From Candidatus Gastranaerophilales bacterium (GTDB lineage: Bacteria > Cyanobacteriota > Vampirovibrionia > Gastranaerophilales > Gastranaerophilaceae), in the NCBI GenBank assembly GCA_944322975.1, contig CALUQS010000023.1:1-35367 (forward strand): a DNA stretch of 35,367 nucleotides, given 5' to 3'. The notes below the pieces were generated by a model. The model ran no database searches, was not told the origin of the DNA, and saw only the letters and a list, made by a program, of their open reading frames with translations. Shown in pieces: positions 1-9,251 of this stretch. The position numbers and the translations under genes were made by a program. Positions within the stretch are counted from its first letter, which is position 1. Each line of letters opens with the position of its first letter.

Positions 1-1159
<1,159 letters not shown>

Positions 1160-1364
1160 TTAGTATACTATTGCCTAATTCTAACTACATAAGTATATGG
1201 TAATACAAACTATTTTTTAATACAAATAAAATAACGGTTTACGGGTATGGCATTGAGTCGATTTCTCTATTAGATTTAATTCCGGAAACAGGTTCTTTGT
1301 ACATACAAAATCAATCAAGTAATAAGCGGAGTTCATCACGCACACTACAATCTGCAACTATCAG

Positions 1365-2456
1365 CTATGCCTTTGTTTTAATACTCTGTAAATATGCGGT
1401 ATTATTGTCAGAATTTTTATGGCCGCCGTTTCTATACCCGATACCTGCGCGGTAAGCGGAAACAGAATACAATAAAGGCAAAACAGGGCCAATCCATTTT
1501 AATCCGGAAACAAAACCGACAGATGCAACGTCATCAAGGTGCAAACTTACATCTAAGGCTTCCGGATGCCTTTCTGCATTCAAATTTTTTACCATTTCTT
1601 TAAATGGTTTGTGTTGAGTTTTTTGATTTTTATCAAACAAAGGATTAATATAATTTTTGCCCACAAAATTGGCTATAGCATTGCCGGCAACTAAACCTAC
1701 CCCGAGAACCCCCGTCAACATAGCAGCAAATCTTGCTGTTTTAGATTTTACATTAAAGGCATTCATTGTCAGAGCACCCAGACCGGCACCAACATTGCAC
1801 AAAGCAATATTATTCAAATACTGATATGTACCTTCTTTTATTTTATCCGGGAAATGTTTTTTCCAATCATCTTTAACGAGTCTGTCGCCAGCCACACCGC
1901 CTGCAATACCGCCCAAAACAGGTATAAGCCCGAGCCACGAAAGTTTTAAAAGGTCCGCGAACGGAGCCTCGCTTTCTGCGTCGGGTATAACCTTAGATAT
2001 AAGCTTTTCGTCTTTAAATTTTTCTGATAATTCTTTCATAAGTTCTTTTACTTCTTTAAACTTAAGAACTTTTTCATCGTTAACTTTTTCTACCAGCTCT
2101 TTTGCTTTTTTACCCAGCGGTTTTGTTAAAACTTCTGCAATCCCTTCTTTATCAGATTCCGGAAGTTCAATGATTCCTTCAAAGATTTGTCTGCCGTTAA
2201 TTTTTAATCCTCTTGTTGCCAGAAGAGCTGAGGCAACAGTAAATCCGAGAACCGAAGCATTTTTTATTGCCCGTTTTTTTCTGGTATCTTTTGGAGCCTG
2301 CATTGTATCATATATTCCATATCCTGCCGCTGATGCAGTCAATACAGAAGGCATAACATTATAAAGTTTTTCTACTAAAGCAGGCTGGTCAAGGTATTTT
2401 CCAAAAACCTTTGCATTGCTTTTTATTACAGAAACAGGTAATACCGGCATTTTCAT
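1365..2456 (-). CDS. conserved hypothetical Gly/Ala-rich hydrophobic protein
   Basis: I do not recognise this 363-residue protein. It has several hydrophobic, glycine-rich stretches that could be membrane-inserted: about residues 66-84, 172-192 (GLIPVLGGIAGGVAGDR), 218-232, 242-266 (AAMLTGVLGVGLVAGNA) and 313-340. A charged, Lys/Glu-rich helical region lies at about 95-160. There is no classical signal peptide. The start is ambiguous: the AGAGG ribosome binding site lies only 2-3 nt from the ATG at 2456 but about 8 nt from an in-frame ATG at 2450 (MPVLPVSVIKS), so 2450 may be the true start. A 17-bp palindrome lies 22 bp upstream. It shares an orientation with nifJ but is separated from it by 223 bp, so it is probably its own transcript. 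The type resembles lineage-specific membrane proteins of gut Melainabacteria (inference). Confidence 0.75.
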   Translation of the reverse strand: MKMPVLPVSVIKSNAKVFGKYLDQPALVEKLYNVMPSVLTASAAGYGIYDTMQAPKDTRKKRAIKNASVLGFTVASALLATRGLKINGRQIFEGIIELPESDKEGIAEVLTKPLGKKAKELVEKVNDEKVLKFKEVKELMKELSEKFKDEKLISKVIPDAESEAPFADLLKLSWLGLIPVLGGIAGGVAGDRLVKDDWKKHFPDKIKEGTYQYLNNIALCNVGAGLGALTMNAFNVKSKTARFAAMLTGVLGVGLVAGNAIANFVGKNYINPLFDKNQKTQHKPFKEMVKNLNAERHPEALDVSLHLDDVASVGFVSGLKWIGPVLPLLYSVSAYRAGIGYRNGGHKNSDNNTAYLQSIKTKA

Positions 2457-2477
2457 ATCCTCTTAAAACAAAAATTA

Positions 2478-2494
2478 ATGCAAATGATTTGCAT
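2478..2494. promoter_or_regulatory. perfect 8-1-8 palindrome, possible operator
   Basis: The sequence is ATGCAAATGATTTGCAT: two 8-bp arms around one G, followed at once by a further half-site TTGCAT (2495-2500). It sits 22 bp upstream of the minus-strand gene starting at 2456, where a repressor could act on its promoter or 5' leader. The regulator is not identifiable from the sequence. Confidence 0.4.
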
Positions 2495-2602
2495 TTGCAT
2501 GTCAATTAAAGCACTTTAAAATCAATAATCAAGAGTCAGATGTAAGCAAAGACTGCTTTTTTACTGTATTGTTAAGTTTTGTTACAGATATATACATTTT
2601 AT

Positions 2603-2883
2603 AACTTTAATATGGCAATTTTTTTTAAAAAGAATTGTTTATATATGTACGAGAGATATAAAGAGACAGAGAAACAAACCACAACGGTTAAACCACCACA
2701 TAAACATATTAGAGATATTAATCAAACATTAGAGAAAGAAAAAATATTTAACTTACTACTTACTTAATTTACTTCACACTTCACACTACACACTTCACTT
2801 CACAAAATCCACACAATGGCGAGGAATGCAAAAGAAATTTTCATTCCAACGGCTTGATCAACTTTGATTAAGCCGTTTTTTTT
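2603..2883 (+). ncRNA. candidate small RNA ending in an intrinsic terminator
   Basis: The 425-bp gap at 2457-2881 holds no convincing gene. Its plus strand could carry a short transcript. A weak promoter-like pair TTGTTA (2569-2574) and TATACA (2591-2596), spaced by 16 bp, lies upstream. The body is purine-rich at about 2650-2745, then has almost no G at 2751-2818, with CACTTCACA-type short repeats. It ends in two adjacent hairpins, the second a good terminator whose T-tract is on the plus strand. No plus-strand gene uses this terminator, which is the main argument for an RNA. The only plus-strand reading frame (up to 62 codons) has no ribosome binding site and an odd composition. This is inference, with no known RNA family recognised. 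Confidence 0.25.
2848..2883 (+). terminator. intrinsic terminator, plus strand
   Basis: A 13-bp stem with one G-T pair (AACGGCTTGATCA / TGATTAAGCCGTT), a 4-nt loop and a run of eight T at 2876-2883. A second small stem, GGAATG (2823-2828) / CATTCC (2842-2847), abuts it. The T-tract is on the plus strand only, so it does not serve the converging glycosyltransferase gene, whose stop codon it overlaps. Confidence 0.8.
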
Positions 2884-3940
2884 ATTTTATATTTAAAATT
2901 GAAAGATATTTTTTTATAAAATTTTCCGTATAAAGATTTTGTACGGAATTTATAGATTGTTTTTGCATGTAATCATATTTTTGCTGATTTGTTTCAAGCA
3001 TTTTTAGCATTGCCAACGCAAGTTCTTTTGAAGAATTTTTGTTATACAAATATCCGTTTTCACCGTCTTTTATATAATCACTCACGCCGCAGTGAGCAGC
3101 AGTTATCACCGGACACCCTGTACTCAGTGCTTCTGTCGAAACCATACCGAAAGGTTCTATCAAAGAAGGCATAAGCAGGCAATCTATAGAGTTGTAAAAT
3201 TTTTCCATATTTTGTTGTTGAGCAATGAATTCACAATATTTGTTTAAGCCTAAAAAAGCTATTAGAAATTTAACGAACAAATTATTCGATTTATAGATAA
3301 AAATTACTTTAAATTTATTTTTAGTCTTTTTTAACCTGTTTATCGCAAAAAGCGTCAAATAACCGCCTTTTCTGCTAAATCCCAATGCAGAAATACCAAA
3401 AGTAAAAATATTATTTTTTTCCCTGTTTATTTTATATTTTTCAATAGGCGGCGGAATTATTTCTATTTTGTTTTTATCAACTTCATAATTTTCAATCAGG
3501 TCTTGTTTTAATATACTTGATGAAACTATAACTTTTTTGCAATCAGCCAGCGTTTGTTTAGTATTTAAGAATTCACGAACTCTCCTTCTGTGATGTTTAT
3601 TTTTGAAGAGCTTGTAAAAAAAATGAAAAAACTTTCCTGACATCATTTTTATACGATAAGGATAACTGTGGTCATGAATATAAGTTATATCAGAAGCAAC
3701 AAACGCTTTATCCGAAAGTATGCAATCATAATTTTCTTTTTTACTTTCAAATTCATTTAATTTGTATACCGCTGTACAAATGTTTTTTGAATTACTGATT
3801 ATCTTGTTGCAAAACAAATCTATTTTATAGCCGCAGCGTTTTAAATTTTCAAGTAAAATAAAATTAAGTTTTATTCCGCCTGAGTCAAAGTTTTCATCTG
3901 TATAAATACGTGTTACAAAAGCAATACTATTATTTTTCAT
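2882..3940 (-). CDS. glycosyltransferase family 4 (group 1) protein
   Basis: A 352-residue GT-B fold enzyme expected to move a sugar from a nucleotide-sugar donor onto a cell-surface glycan or lipid acceptor on the cytoplasmic side. The C-terminal donor-binding half shows the group 1 signatures: an SRKGG loop near residues 189-193 and the EPFGMVSTEALSTGCPV block with the EX7E pair E262/E270, followed by GVSDYIKDGENGYLY. The N-terminal half is more divergent, with YIHDHSYPY at about 87-95, where acceptor-side loops lie. The protein is rich in Lys, Asn and Ile and is AT-rich, somewhat more than its neighbours. It stands alone rather than in a polysaccharide cluster, divergent from an XRE regulator 79 bp away, and the shared intergenic region carries repeated octamers. 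Donor and acceptor cannot be inferred. Confidence 0.9.
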   Translation of the reverse strand: MKNNSIAFVTRIYTDENFDSGGIKLNFILLENLKRCGYKIDLFCNKIISNSKNICTAVYKLNEFESKKENYDCILSDKAFVASDITYIHDHSYPYRIKMMSGKFFHFFYKLFKNKHHRRRVREFLNTKQTLADCKKVIVSSSILKQDLIENYEVDKNKIEIIPPPIEKYKINREKNNIFTFGISALGFSRKGGYLTLFAINRLKKTKNKFKVIFIYKSNNLFVKFLIAFLGLNKYCEFIAQQQNMEKFYNSIDCLLMPSLIEPFGMVSTEALSTGCPVITAAHCGVSDYIKDGENGYLYNKNSSKELALAMLKMLETNQQKYDYMQKQSINSVQNLYTENFIKKYLSILNIK

Positions 3941-4019
3941 GATTTATAAGTTATAAGTTGTTTTTTACAACTTATAACATCGTTAAATTTATAAGTCAAT
4001 ATTTATAAACTTATAAATT
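3941..4019. promoter_or_regulatory. divergent control region with five TTATAAGT octamers
   Basis: The 79 bp between the glycosyltransferase and the XRE gene hold the octamer TTATAAGT at 3944, 3951 and 3989 and its complement ACTTATAA at 3970 and 4009. Copies at 3951-3961 and 3967-3977 form a perfect inverted repeat with 11-bp arms (TTATAAGTTGT / ACAACTTATAA) and a 5-nt loop. The last copy overlaps the -10-like TATAAA elements directly in front of the XRE start. This layout fits autoregulated binding of the XRE protein at both promoters (inference). Confidence 0.6.
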
Positions 4020-4244
4020 ATGGATAAAAAAACATTACTGAAAAAATTTGGTAAAAATGTTAAAATACAAAGAATAAAACGGGATTTAACCCAGGAAAAA
4101 CTGGCAGAAATAATGGATGTGTCCCAAAACTATATTGCCAGTATAGAGTGCGGAAAAGCAAACATGTCGTTAGCAAAAATTCAAGAACTGGCAAATTATT
4201 TGAACGTCAAAATAGAAAAACTTCTTACATTTGACGAGGACTAA
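4020..4244 (+). CDS. small XRE-family helix-turn-helix regulator
   Basis: A 74-residue protein that is almost entirely one HTH_3/Cro-C1 DNA-binding domain. It has the usual pattern QRIKRDLTQEKLAEIMDVSQNYIASIECGKANMSLAKIQELANYLNV, in which LTQEKLAEIMDVS is the first helix and turn and QNYIASIECGKA is the recognition helix and following turn (quoted here in short parts: residues ~17-42). There is no sensor or peptidase domain. No ribosome binding site is visible: the ATG follows ACTTATAAATT directly, and a TATAAA at 4004-4009 would place the transcript start a few bases before the ATG, suggesting a leaderless mRNA. It is divergent from the glycosyltransferase and converges on ychF. It probably represses itself and perhaps the glycosyltransferase. 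The family is certain; the targets are inferred. Confidence 0.92.
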   Translation: MDKKTLLKKFGKNVKIQRIKRDLTQEKLAEIMDVSQNYIASIECGKANMSLAKIQELANYLNVKIEKLLTFDED

Positions 4245-4275
4245 CTATTTTTTATTACAGTAAAAGATATTAAGC

Positions 4276-5373
4276 TCAAACAGCAAATCTAAAGTGTACA
4301 ATATCACCGTCTTGCACAACATAATCTTTGCCTTCAAGTCGGGTAAGACCTTTTTCTTTTGCTGCAGCATAAGAGCCGCAGGCAACAAAATCTTCGTATC
4401 CTGTGACTTCCGCCCTTATAAAGCCTTTTTCAAAATCAGTATGAATCACACCTGCAGCTTGAGGGGCCTTTGCTCCTGCAGGAATTGTCCAGGCCCTAAC
4501 TTCCATTTCTCCTGCCGTTAAGAAAGTTCTTAAATCAAGCAGGCGGTAAACAGATTTAATCATTCGTTCTATACCGGAATCCTCGACGCCCAATTCCGAA
4601 AGATAAGCTTTTTTCTCTTCTTCACCGAGTTCAGAGAGTTCTGCCTCTATTTTGGCAGAAATAACAACAACATCTGCATTATGAGTTTTTGCATAAGCTT
4701 TAACCTTTTCCACGTAGTCATTACCTGTTGCAAGGTCTGTTTCGGAAACGTTAGCCGCATATATTACAGGTTTTGTAGTCATAAGGTGCATAAGTTTTAT
4801 AAAAGGCAACTCGTCTTCGTTAAAATGGTCTTTTACGTTTATAAATTTTCCATCTTCAAGGAGTTTTAAAAGTTTTTCAACAACAGCAAGTTCTGCGATT
4901 GCATCTTTGTCACCGGTTTTGGCTACTTTAGACAATCTTTGCTGGCGTTTTTCAAGACTTGCCATATCAGCAAGAGCAAGTTCGGTGTTAATTGTTTCAA
5001 TATCATCAATCGGATCGACTTTGCCTGTTACATGGATTGTGTTAGGGTCGTCAAAACATCTTACAACTTCAATTATGGCATCTGTCTCTCTTATATTGGC
5101 AAGAAACTGATTGCCGAGCCCTTCGCCTTTGCTTGCACCTTTGACAAGACCGGCTATATCAACAAACTCTATCGCAGTCGGAACAATTTTTGCAGCTTTT
5201 ACCATAGGCTGCAATACAGAGAGTCTTTCATCAGGTACGCTTACTACCCCGACATTCGGTTCGATTGTACAAAACGGGTAGTTTGCGCTCTGTGCGTTTG
5301 CCGTTGAAGTTAATGCATTGAATAATGTTGATTTGCCTACGTTAGGCAGGCCTACAATCCCAGCTCGTAACAA
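4276..5373 (-). CDS. ychF: redox-regulated ribosome-binding ATPase YchF (Obg-like)
   Basis: A 365-residue P-loop protein of the TRAFAC Obg/HflX class, which binds ribosomes and hydrolyses ATP rather than GTP. The P-loop GLPNVGKST lies at residues 8-16, the switch region DIAGLVKGASKGEGLGNQFL at about 73-92, and the C-terminal TGS-like domain ends with ARAEVTGYEDF-type residues and DIVHFRFAV. The length matches the usual ~363. The start is a TTG codon at 5373, preceded by AGAGGA about 8 nt upstream. No in-frame ATG lies close enough to keep the P-loop. It is convergent with the XRE gene and divergent from deoB. Universally conserved, likely housekeeping. Confidence 0.97.
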   Translation of the reverse strand: MLRAGIVGLPNVGKSTLFNALTSTANAQSANYPFCTIEPNVGVVSVPDERLSVLQPMVKAAKIVPTAIEFVDIAGLVKGASKGEGLGNQFLANIRETDAIIEVVRCFDDPNTIHVTGKVDPIDDIETINTELALADMASLEKRQQRLSKVAKTGDKDAIAELAVVEKLLKLLEDGKFINVKDHFNEDELPFIKLMHLMTTKPVIYAANVSETDLATGNDYVEKVKAYAKTHNADVVVISAKIEAELSELGEEEKKAYLSELGVEDSGIERMIKSVYRLLDLRTFLTAGEMEVRAWTIPAGAKAPQAAGVIHTDFEKGFIRAEVTGYEDFVACGSYAAAKEKGLTRLEGKDYVVQDGDIVHFRFAV

Positions 5374-5486
5374 TTTTTGTTCCTCTTTTCATTTATGTGT
5401 GCTTAATCTTAATGGTACAAAAAATACGTACGATTTACAATGATATGATAAAATAAAGGCAAGACTTAATTAGTGAGGACAAGCTT

Positions 5487-6668
5487 ATGAAACGTGCAAT
5501 TATAATGGTTATAGACTCAATGGGCTGCGGTGCCATGCCGGATTGCAGCGAGTATAACGACATCCCTGAGTGCAACACCCTTTGTAATGTGGCAAAAGCT
5601 AACGGTGGCTTGAACCTTCCCACTATGCAAAAAATGGGTATAGGCAATCTCGGTGAGGTTAAGGGTGTTCCCCCCGAAAAAAACACAATCGCCCAATACG
5701 GGATTATGAAAGAAGTTTCCAAAGGCAAAGACACTACAACAGGTCACTGGGAGATAGCAGGGCTTGTGCTGGAGGAGCCTTTTAAAGTTTATCCGAACGG
5801 TTTTCCAAAAGATGTTATTGACGAATTTATAGAAAAAACGGACTGCGGCGGCATACTGGGCAACTATCCGGCCTCCGGCACAAAAATTATCGAAGATTTA
5901 AATGAAGAACATCATAAAACAAAATTTCCTATTATCTACACAAGCGCTGACAGTGTTTTCCAGATTGCGGTCGATGTTGACGTGATTCCGCTTGAAGAGC
6001 TTTACAGAATGTGCCGTATAGCCAGAGAAATCCTTGTCGGCGAAAATAATGTGTCACGGGTGATTGCAAGACCATATCATATAGTGGACGGCAAACCCGT
6101 ACGTATATCAAAAGACAGAAGAGATTATTCAGTAGAGCCGCCCAAGCCTACAGTATTGAATGAAATTCTGAATGCAGGCGGAAGAGTTGTAGGTATTGGT
6201 AAAATCGAAGATATTTACGTTAAATCAGGTATTTCTCATGCTATACACACAGGCTCAAACAAGGAGGGATTAGAATTGACCCTTAAAGCTGTTGAAGGAT
6301 CTCTTGAGCTTGATAAAATCAGAATTGCCGAATCACAGCAACCGCCCAACTTTGAGCTTATTTTTACAAACCTTGTTGATACAGATATGCTCTACGGTCA
6401 CAGAAATGACTGGAGGGGTTATGGCAAAGCCATAGAAGAAATTGATGCATTTTTGCCTGAAATTATGGAAAAAATGACAAAAGATGATATTTTGTTTATC
6501 ACTGCTGACCACGGCTGCGATCCGACAGTGCCCGGCACTGACCACACAAGAGAGCAGGTGCCTCTTCTTGTTTATTCCAAAGCAGAAGAATTTAAGCCGG
6601 GAAATCTCGGGGTTCTTCCGACTTTTGCTTACATAGCTGACAAAGTGAGAAAGTGGCTGCAAAAATAA
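5487..6668 (+). CDS. deoB: phosphopentomutase
   Basis: Interconverts (deoxy)ribose 1-phosphate and 5-phosphate in nucleoside salvage, in the cytoplasm. The 393-residue length is typical of the alkaline-phosphatase superfamily DeoB type. The metal-site D10 lies in VIDSMGCGAMPD, the phosphorylated-threonine motif KDTTTGHWE is at residues 81-89 (T85), and the C-terminal metal ligands lie in ADHGCDPTVPGTDHTREQVP. The cap domain occupies the middle. The ATG has the ribosome binding site GTGAGGAC just upstream. It stands alone rather than in a deo operon, with a strong terminator 12 bp downstream. Confidence 0.97.
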   Translation: MKRAIIMVIDSMGCGAMPDCSEYNDIPECNTLCNVAKANGGLNLPTMQKMGIGNLGEVKGVPPEKNTIAQYGIMKEVSKGKDTTTGHWEIAGLVLEEPFKVYPNGFPKDVIDEFIEKTDCGGILGNYPASGTKIIEDLNEEHHKTKFPIIYTSADSVFQIAVDVDVIPLEELYRMCRIAREILVGENNVSRVIARPYHIVDGKPVRISKDRRDYSVEPPKPTVLNEILNAGGRVVGIGKIEDIYVKSGISHAIHTGSNKEGLELTLKAVEGSLELDKIRIAESQQPPNFELIFTNLVDTDMLYGHRNDWRGYGKAIEEIDAFLPEIMEKMTKDDILFITADHGCDPTVPGTDHTREQVPLLVYSKAEEFKPGNLGVLPTFAYIADKVRKWLQK

Positions 6669-6680
6669 AAAAATATTGTT

Positions 6681-6715
6681 AAAAAAGCCGTAATTTTTAA
6701 ATTACGGCTTTTTAT
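6681..6715. terminator. bidirectional intrinsic terminator
   Basis: Stem AAAAAGCCGTAA / TTACGGCTTTTT with an AT-rich loop, flanked by A and T tracts on both strands. It separates deoB (plus) from the converging TPR/NHL gene (minus). Confidence 0.85.
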
Positions 6716-6736
6716 TCATTAATAATACATTGTTAA

Positions 6737-7582
6737 TTAATACAATTTATATTTTACAACAGTGTTGTTGCCCTGTTCGGTAATATACATGTTTCCGCCT
6801 TTAATAATAAGGTAATACGGGTTTGTAATGTTATTCATAAACGTATAAACCTTACCGGCTTTGTTGATTTTTAAAATATTATTTTTTGTATAGTTAGCAA
6901 CATAAAGGTTGTCCATAGAGTCAAACGCAAGACCTATAGGACCGCCAAGCAGAGGGCTTTTTGAAAACAGCTGCGATTGTCCGTTCGGTGTGATTTTATA
7001 AATGCTGTTATCTGTATAGCTTGCTACATACAAAACGCCTTTTGAATCAACGGCCAAGCCAGTAGGGCCGGAGAATTTATCAATAACACTTCTGTTTGAG
7101 CTGTTAGCTGTGTTTACATTATTTAAAGAGCTTTTAGCCTCTGCTCTTTGAGATGCAACAACAATCTGGTTTTTCAGGCTTGCAGCACGTGAGTACAAAT
7201 CATCGCCTTCTTTAATTTTTGTTACATAAAACAGAGCTCTTTCAGTATTGCCGACCTTATAATAGAGTTCTGCAAGTTTGAGCACAACTTCCATATCATC
7301 AGGGTCAAGCTGGTTAATTTTTGTGTAAGAAGCTATGGCTGATTGATAGCTTTTCAGGTATTCAAAAAGCGAGCCCATGTTGTAATAAGCATCAACAAAG
7401 TCAGGGTCTATTGCTACAGCGCTTTTGAAGGACTGAATAGCTTTGCCGTATTCACCCCTTGAGTAATAGTCCAAACCTTCATTGTAATACATAGCACCTT
7501 CTGTAGAATAAGCGATAGCACTGCCTGCTGCGCCGATTCCCAAAAGTAGAGTTAACCCCAGTGTGATAAATATCTTTTTCAT
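6737..7582 (-). CDS. secreted TPR and NHL-repeat (beta-propeller) protein
   Basis: A 281-residue exported protein. The start at 7582 (MKKIFITLGLTLLLGIGAAG) is chosen because it begins a textbook signal peptide, cleaved near AIA-YS, and has GGAGAAG at 7585-7591; the longer frame would overlap gatA. About three TPR helices pairs follow (residues ~28-140, with EGLDYYSRGEYGKAIQSFK and AYYNMGSLFEYLKSYQSAIA). A C-terminal NHL-type region (~150-281) repeats GPTGLAVDSKGVLYVASYTD, GPIGLAFDSMDNLYVANYTK and YYLIIKGGNMYITEQ. Three blades are too few for a closed propeller, so it may oligomerise or be a remnant. It lies just downstream of gatA and could be cotranscribed. Likely a periplasmic or surface protein-interaction scaffold; the ligand is unknown. 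Confidence 0.85.
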   Translation of the reverse strand: MKKIFITLGLTLLLGIGAAGSAIAYSTEGAMYYNEGLDYYSRGEYGKAIQSFKSAVAIDPDFVDAYYNMGSLFEYLKSYQSAIASYTKINQLDPDDMEVVLKLAELYYKVGNTERALFYVTKIKEGDDLYSRAASLKNQIVVASQRAEAKSSLNNVNTANSSNRSVIDKFSGPTGLAVDSKGVLYVASYTDNSIYKITPNGQSQLFSKSPLLGGPIGLAFDSMDNLYVANYTKNNILKINKAGKVYTFMNNITNPYYLIIKGGNMYITEQGNNTVVKYKLY

Positions 7583-7602
7583 ATCTTCTCCATTCTCTGT
7601 TA

Positions 7603-9066
7603 CTAAATAAGAGGACATTTTTGTTTGTCTTTTACTGCCTGTTCAAAATTATACGCTATATTAAATAATTTTTCCTCATGTAAAGCAGGTGCAAGAATTT
7701 GTAAACCGACAGGCATTCCGTCGGAATCATATCCGCATGGCAGGCTCATACCCGGTATACCGGCAAGGTTTGCACTGATTGTGCCTATATCTGTCAGGTA
7801 CATGCTAAGCGGGTCTGAAATTTTTGAACCTATTTCAAAAGCAGTGTTCGGGCATGTCGGTGATACAAGCACATCAACTTTTTCAAAAGCTTTGTCAAAA
7901 TCTTCTTTAATTAATCTTCTGAGCTGCTGGGCTTTTTTGTAATATGCATCGTAATAACCTGCACTCAGCGCATAAGTTCCGAGCATGATTCTTCTTTTTA
8001 CCTCGTCGCCGAAACCTTCTGCCCTTGTTTTTGTATACATTTCAAGCAGATTTTTAGCATCTTTTGTTCTGTGTCCGTATTTTACACCGTCAAATCTTGC
8101 AAGGTTTGAGCTTGCCTCTGCTGTCGCAAGTATGTAATAAACCCCGATGGAATACTCAAGCAGCGGAAGTGAAATTTCAACAATTTCCGCACCGAGATCT
8201 TTGTAAGTTTTTATTGCATTTTCAACCGCTGTTTTAACATCAGGAGATACACCTTGTGCGAGAAGTTCTTTTATAACCCCTATTTTGGCTCCTTTAATGT
8301 CATTTGTAAGAGCTTTACTAAAAGCAGGGACAGGCATGTTTAATGAGGTTGAATCATGCGTGTCATGTCCGCTTATTGCCTCAAGCAGCAGTGCCGTATC
8401 TTCAACACATCTGCCAAACGGGCCAATCTGGTCTAAAGAAGAGGCAAATGCAATTAACCCGTATCTGGAAACTCTTCCGTATGTCGGTTTCATACCGACT
8501 ATACCGCAAAAGCTTGCAGGGAGCCTGATACTTCCGCCTGTGTCAGACCCCAGAGAAATTGTTGCCTCATACCCTGCAACAGATGCTGCTGAGCCGCCTG
8601 AGCTGCCGCCCGGAACTTTATTAGTATCCCAAGGATTGCGGGTGATTTTAAACGCAGAGTTTTCTGTTGACGACCCCATTGCAAATTCGTCTAAATTTAC
8701 TTTACCAAGAATCGGAATTAAATTTTGTTTTAATTTTACACTGACAGTCGCATCGTACGGAGAAACAAAATTTTCAAGAATTTTACTCGATGCTGTTGTT
8801 TTTGTGCCTTTTAAATTTATATTATCTTTTAAAGCAAGCGGAATACCGGCTAACGGCGGAAGTTCTTCGCCTGCGGCAATTTTTTTGTCAACTTCTTTTG
8901 CTGTTTCTAAAGCCTGTTCTTTGCAAAGAGAATTGAAGGCACAGATTTTTTCATCAATTTCTTCTATTCTTTTATACTCTGCATTAACAAGCTCTAGCGC
9001 TGAAATTTCTTTATTTAAAAGAGCTTTCCGTTGCTCTGCAGCTGTCTTTTTTAACAATTCTTCCAT
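7603..9066 (-). CDS. gatA: Asp-tRNA(Asn)/Glu-tRNA(Gln) amidotransferase subunit A
   Basis: The amidase subunit of GatCAB, which releases ammonia from glutamine to convert mischarged Glu-tRNA(Gln) and Asp-tRNA(Asn). At 487 residues it has the family's usual length. The Ser-cisSer-Lys triad is intact: K80 in PLALKDNI, S155 in GGSSGGSA and S179 in SDTGGSIRLP. Further amidase signatures are SFCGIVGMKPTYGRVSRYGL and SSLDQIGPFGR. The ATG at 9066 lies 16 codons ahead of the conserved first helix. gatB and gatC are not adjacent in this window. Presence of the enzyme implies indirect glutaminyl or asparaginyl-tRNA formation. Confidence 0.97.
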   Translation of the reverse strand: MEELLKKTAAEQRKALLNKEISALELVNAEYKRIEEIDEKICAFNSLCKEQALETAKEVDKKIAAGEELPPLAGIPLALKDNINLKGTKTTASSKILENFVSPYDATVSVKLKQNLIPILGKVNLDEFAMGSSTENSAFKITRNPWDTNKVPGGSSGGSAASVAGYEATISLGSDTGGSIRLPASFCGIVGMKPTYGRVSRYGLIAFASSLDQIGPFGRCVEDTALLLEAISGHDTHDSTSLNMPVPAFSKALTNDIKGAKIGVIKELLAQGVSPDVKTAVENAIKTYKDLGAEIVEISLPLLEYSIGVYYILATAEASSNLARFDGVKYGHRTKDAKNLLEMYTKTRAEGFGDEVKRRIMLGTYALSAGYYDAYYKKAQQLRRLIKEDFDKAFEKVDVLVSPTCPNTAFEIGSKISDPLSMYLTDIGTISANLAGIPGMSLPCGYDSDGMPVGLQILAPALHEEKLFNIAYNFEQAVKDKQKCPLI

Positions 9067-9251
9067 AAGTTTTTATTTTGCCTCGTCATAAACTGTAATT
9101 ATATTGTTAATTATAATCTAAAAATAACTTGGTGTTAAAAGCTTTGTAGATTGTAACATGAATTGTAAATATTTGTTAAAATTGTGCTCGATTTTTTAAA
9201 GTTTTTACCCAAAATTGCCGATAACAATAATATAAAAGGAGTATCAACAAT

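Noticed and set aside
2579..2767. 62-codon plus-strand frame in the 2457-2881 gap
   Set aside because: It starts at a non-ATG codon without a ribosome binding site and has an atypical composition; a noncoding RNA is more plausible.
7583..7618. Longer N-terminus of the TPR/NHL protein
   Set aside because: It would overlap gatA and place 12 residues before a textbook signal peptide that has its own ribosome binding site.
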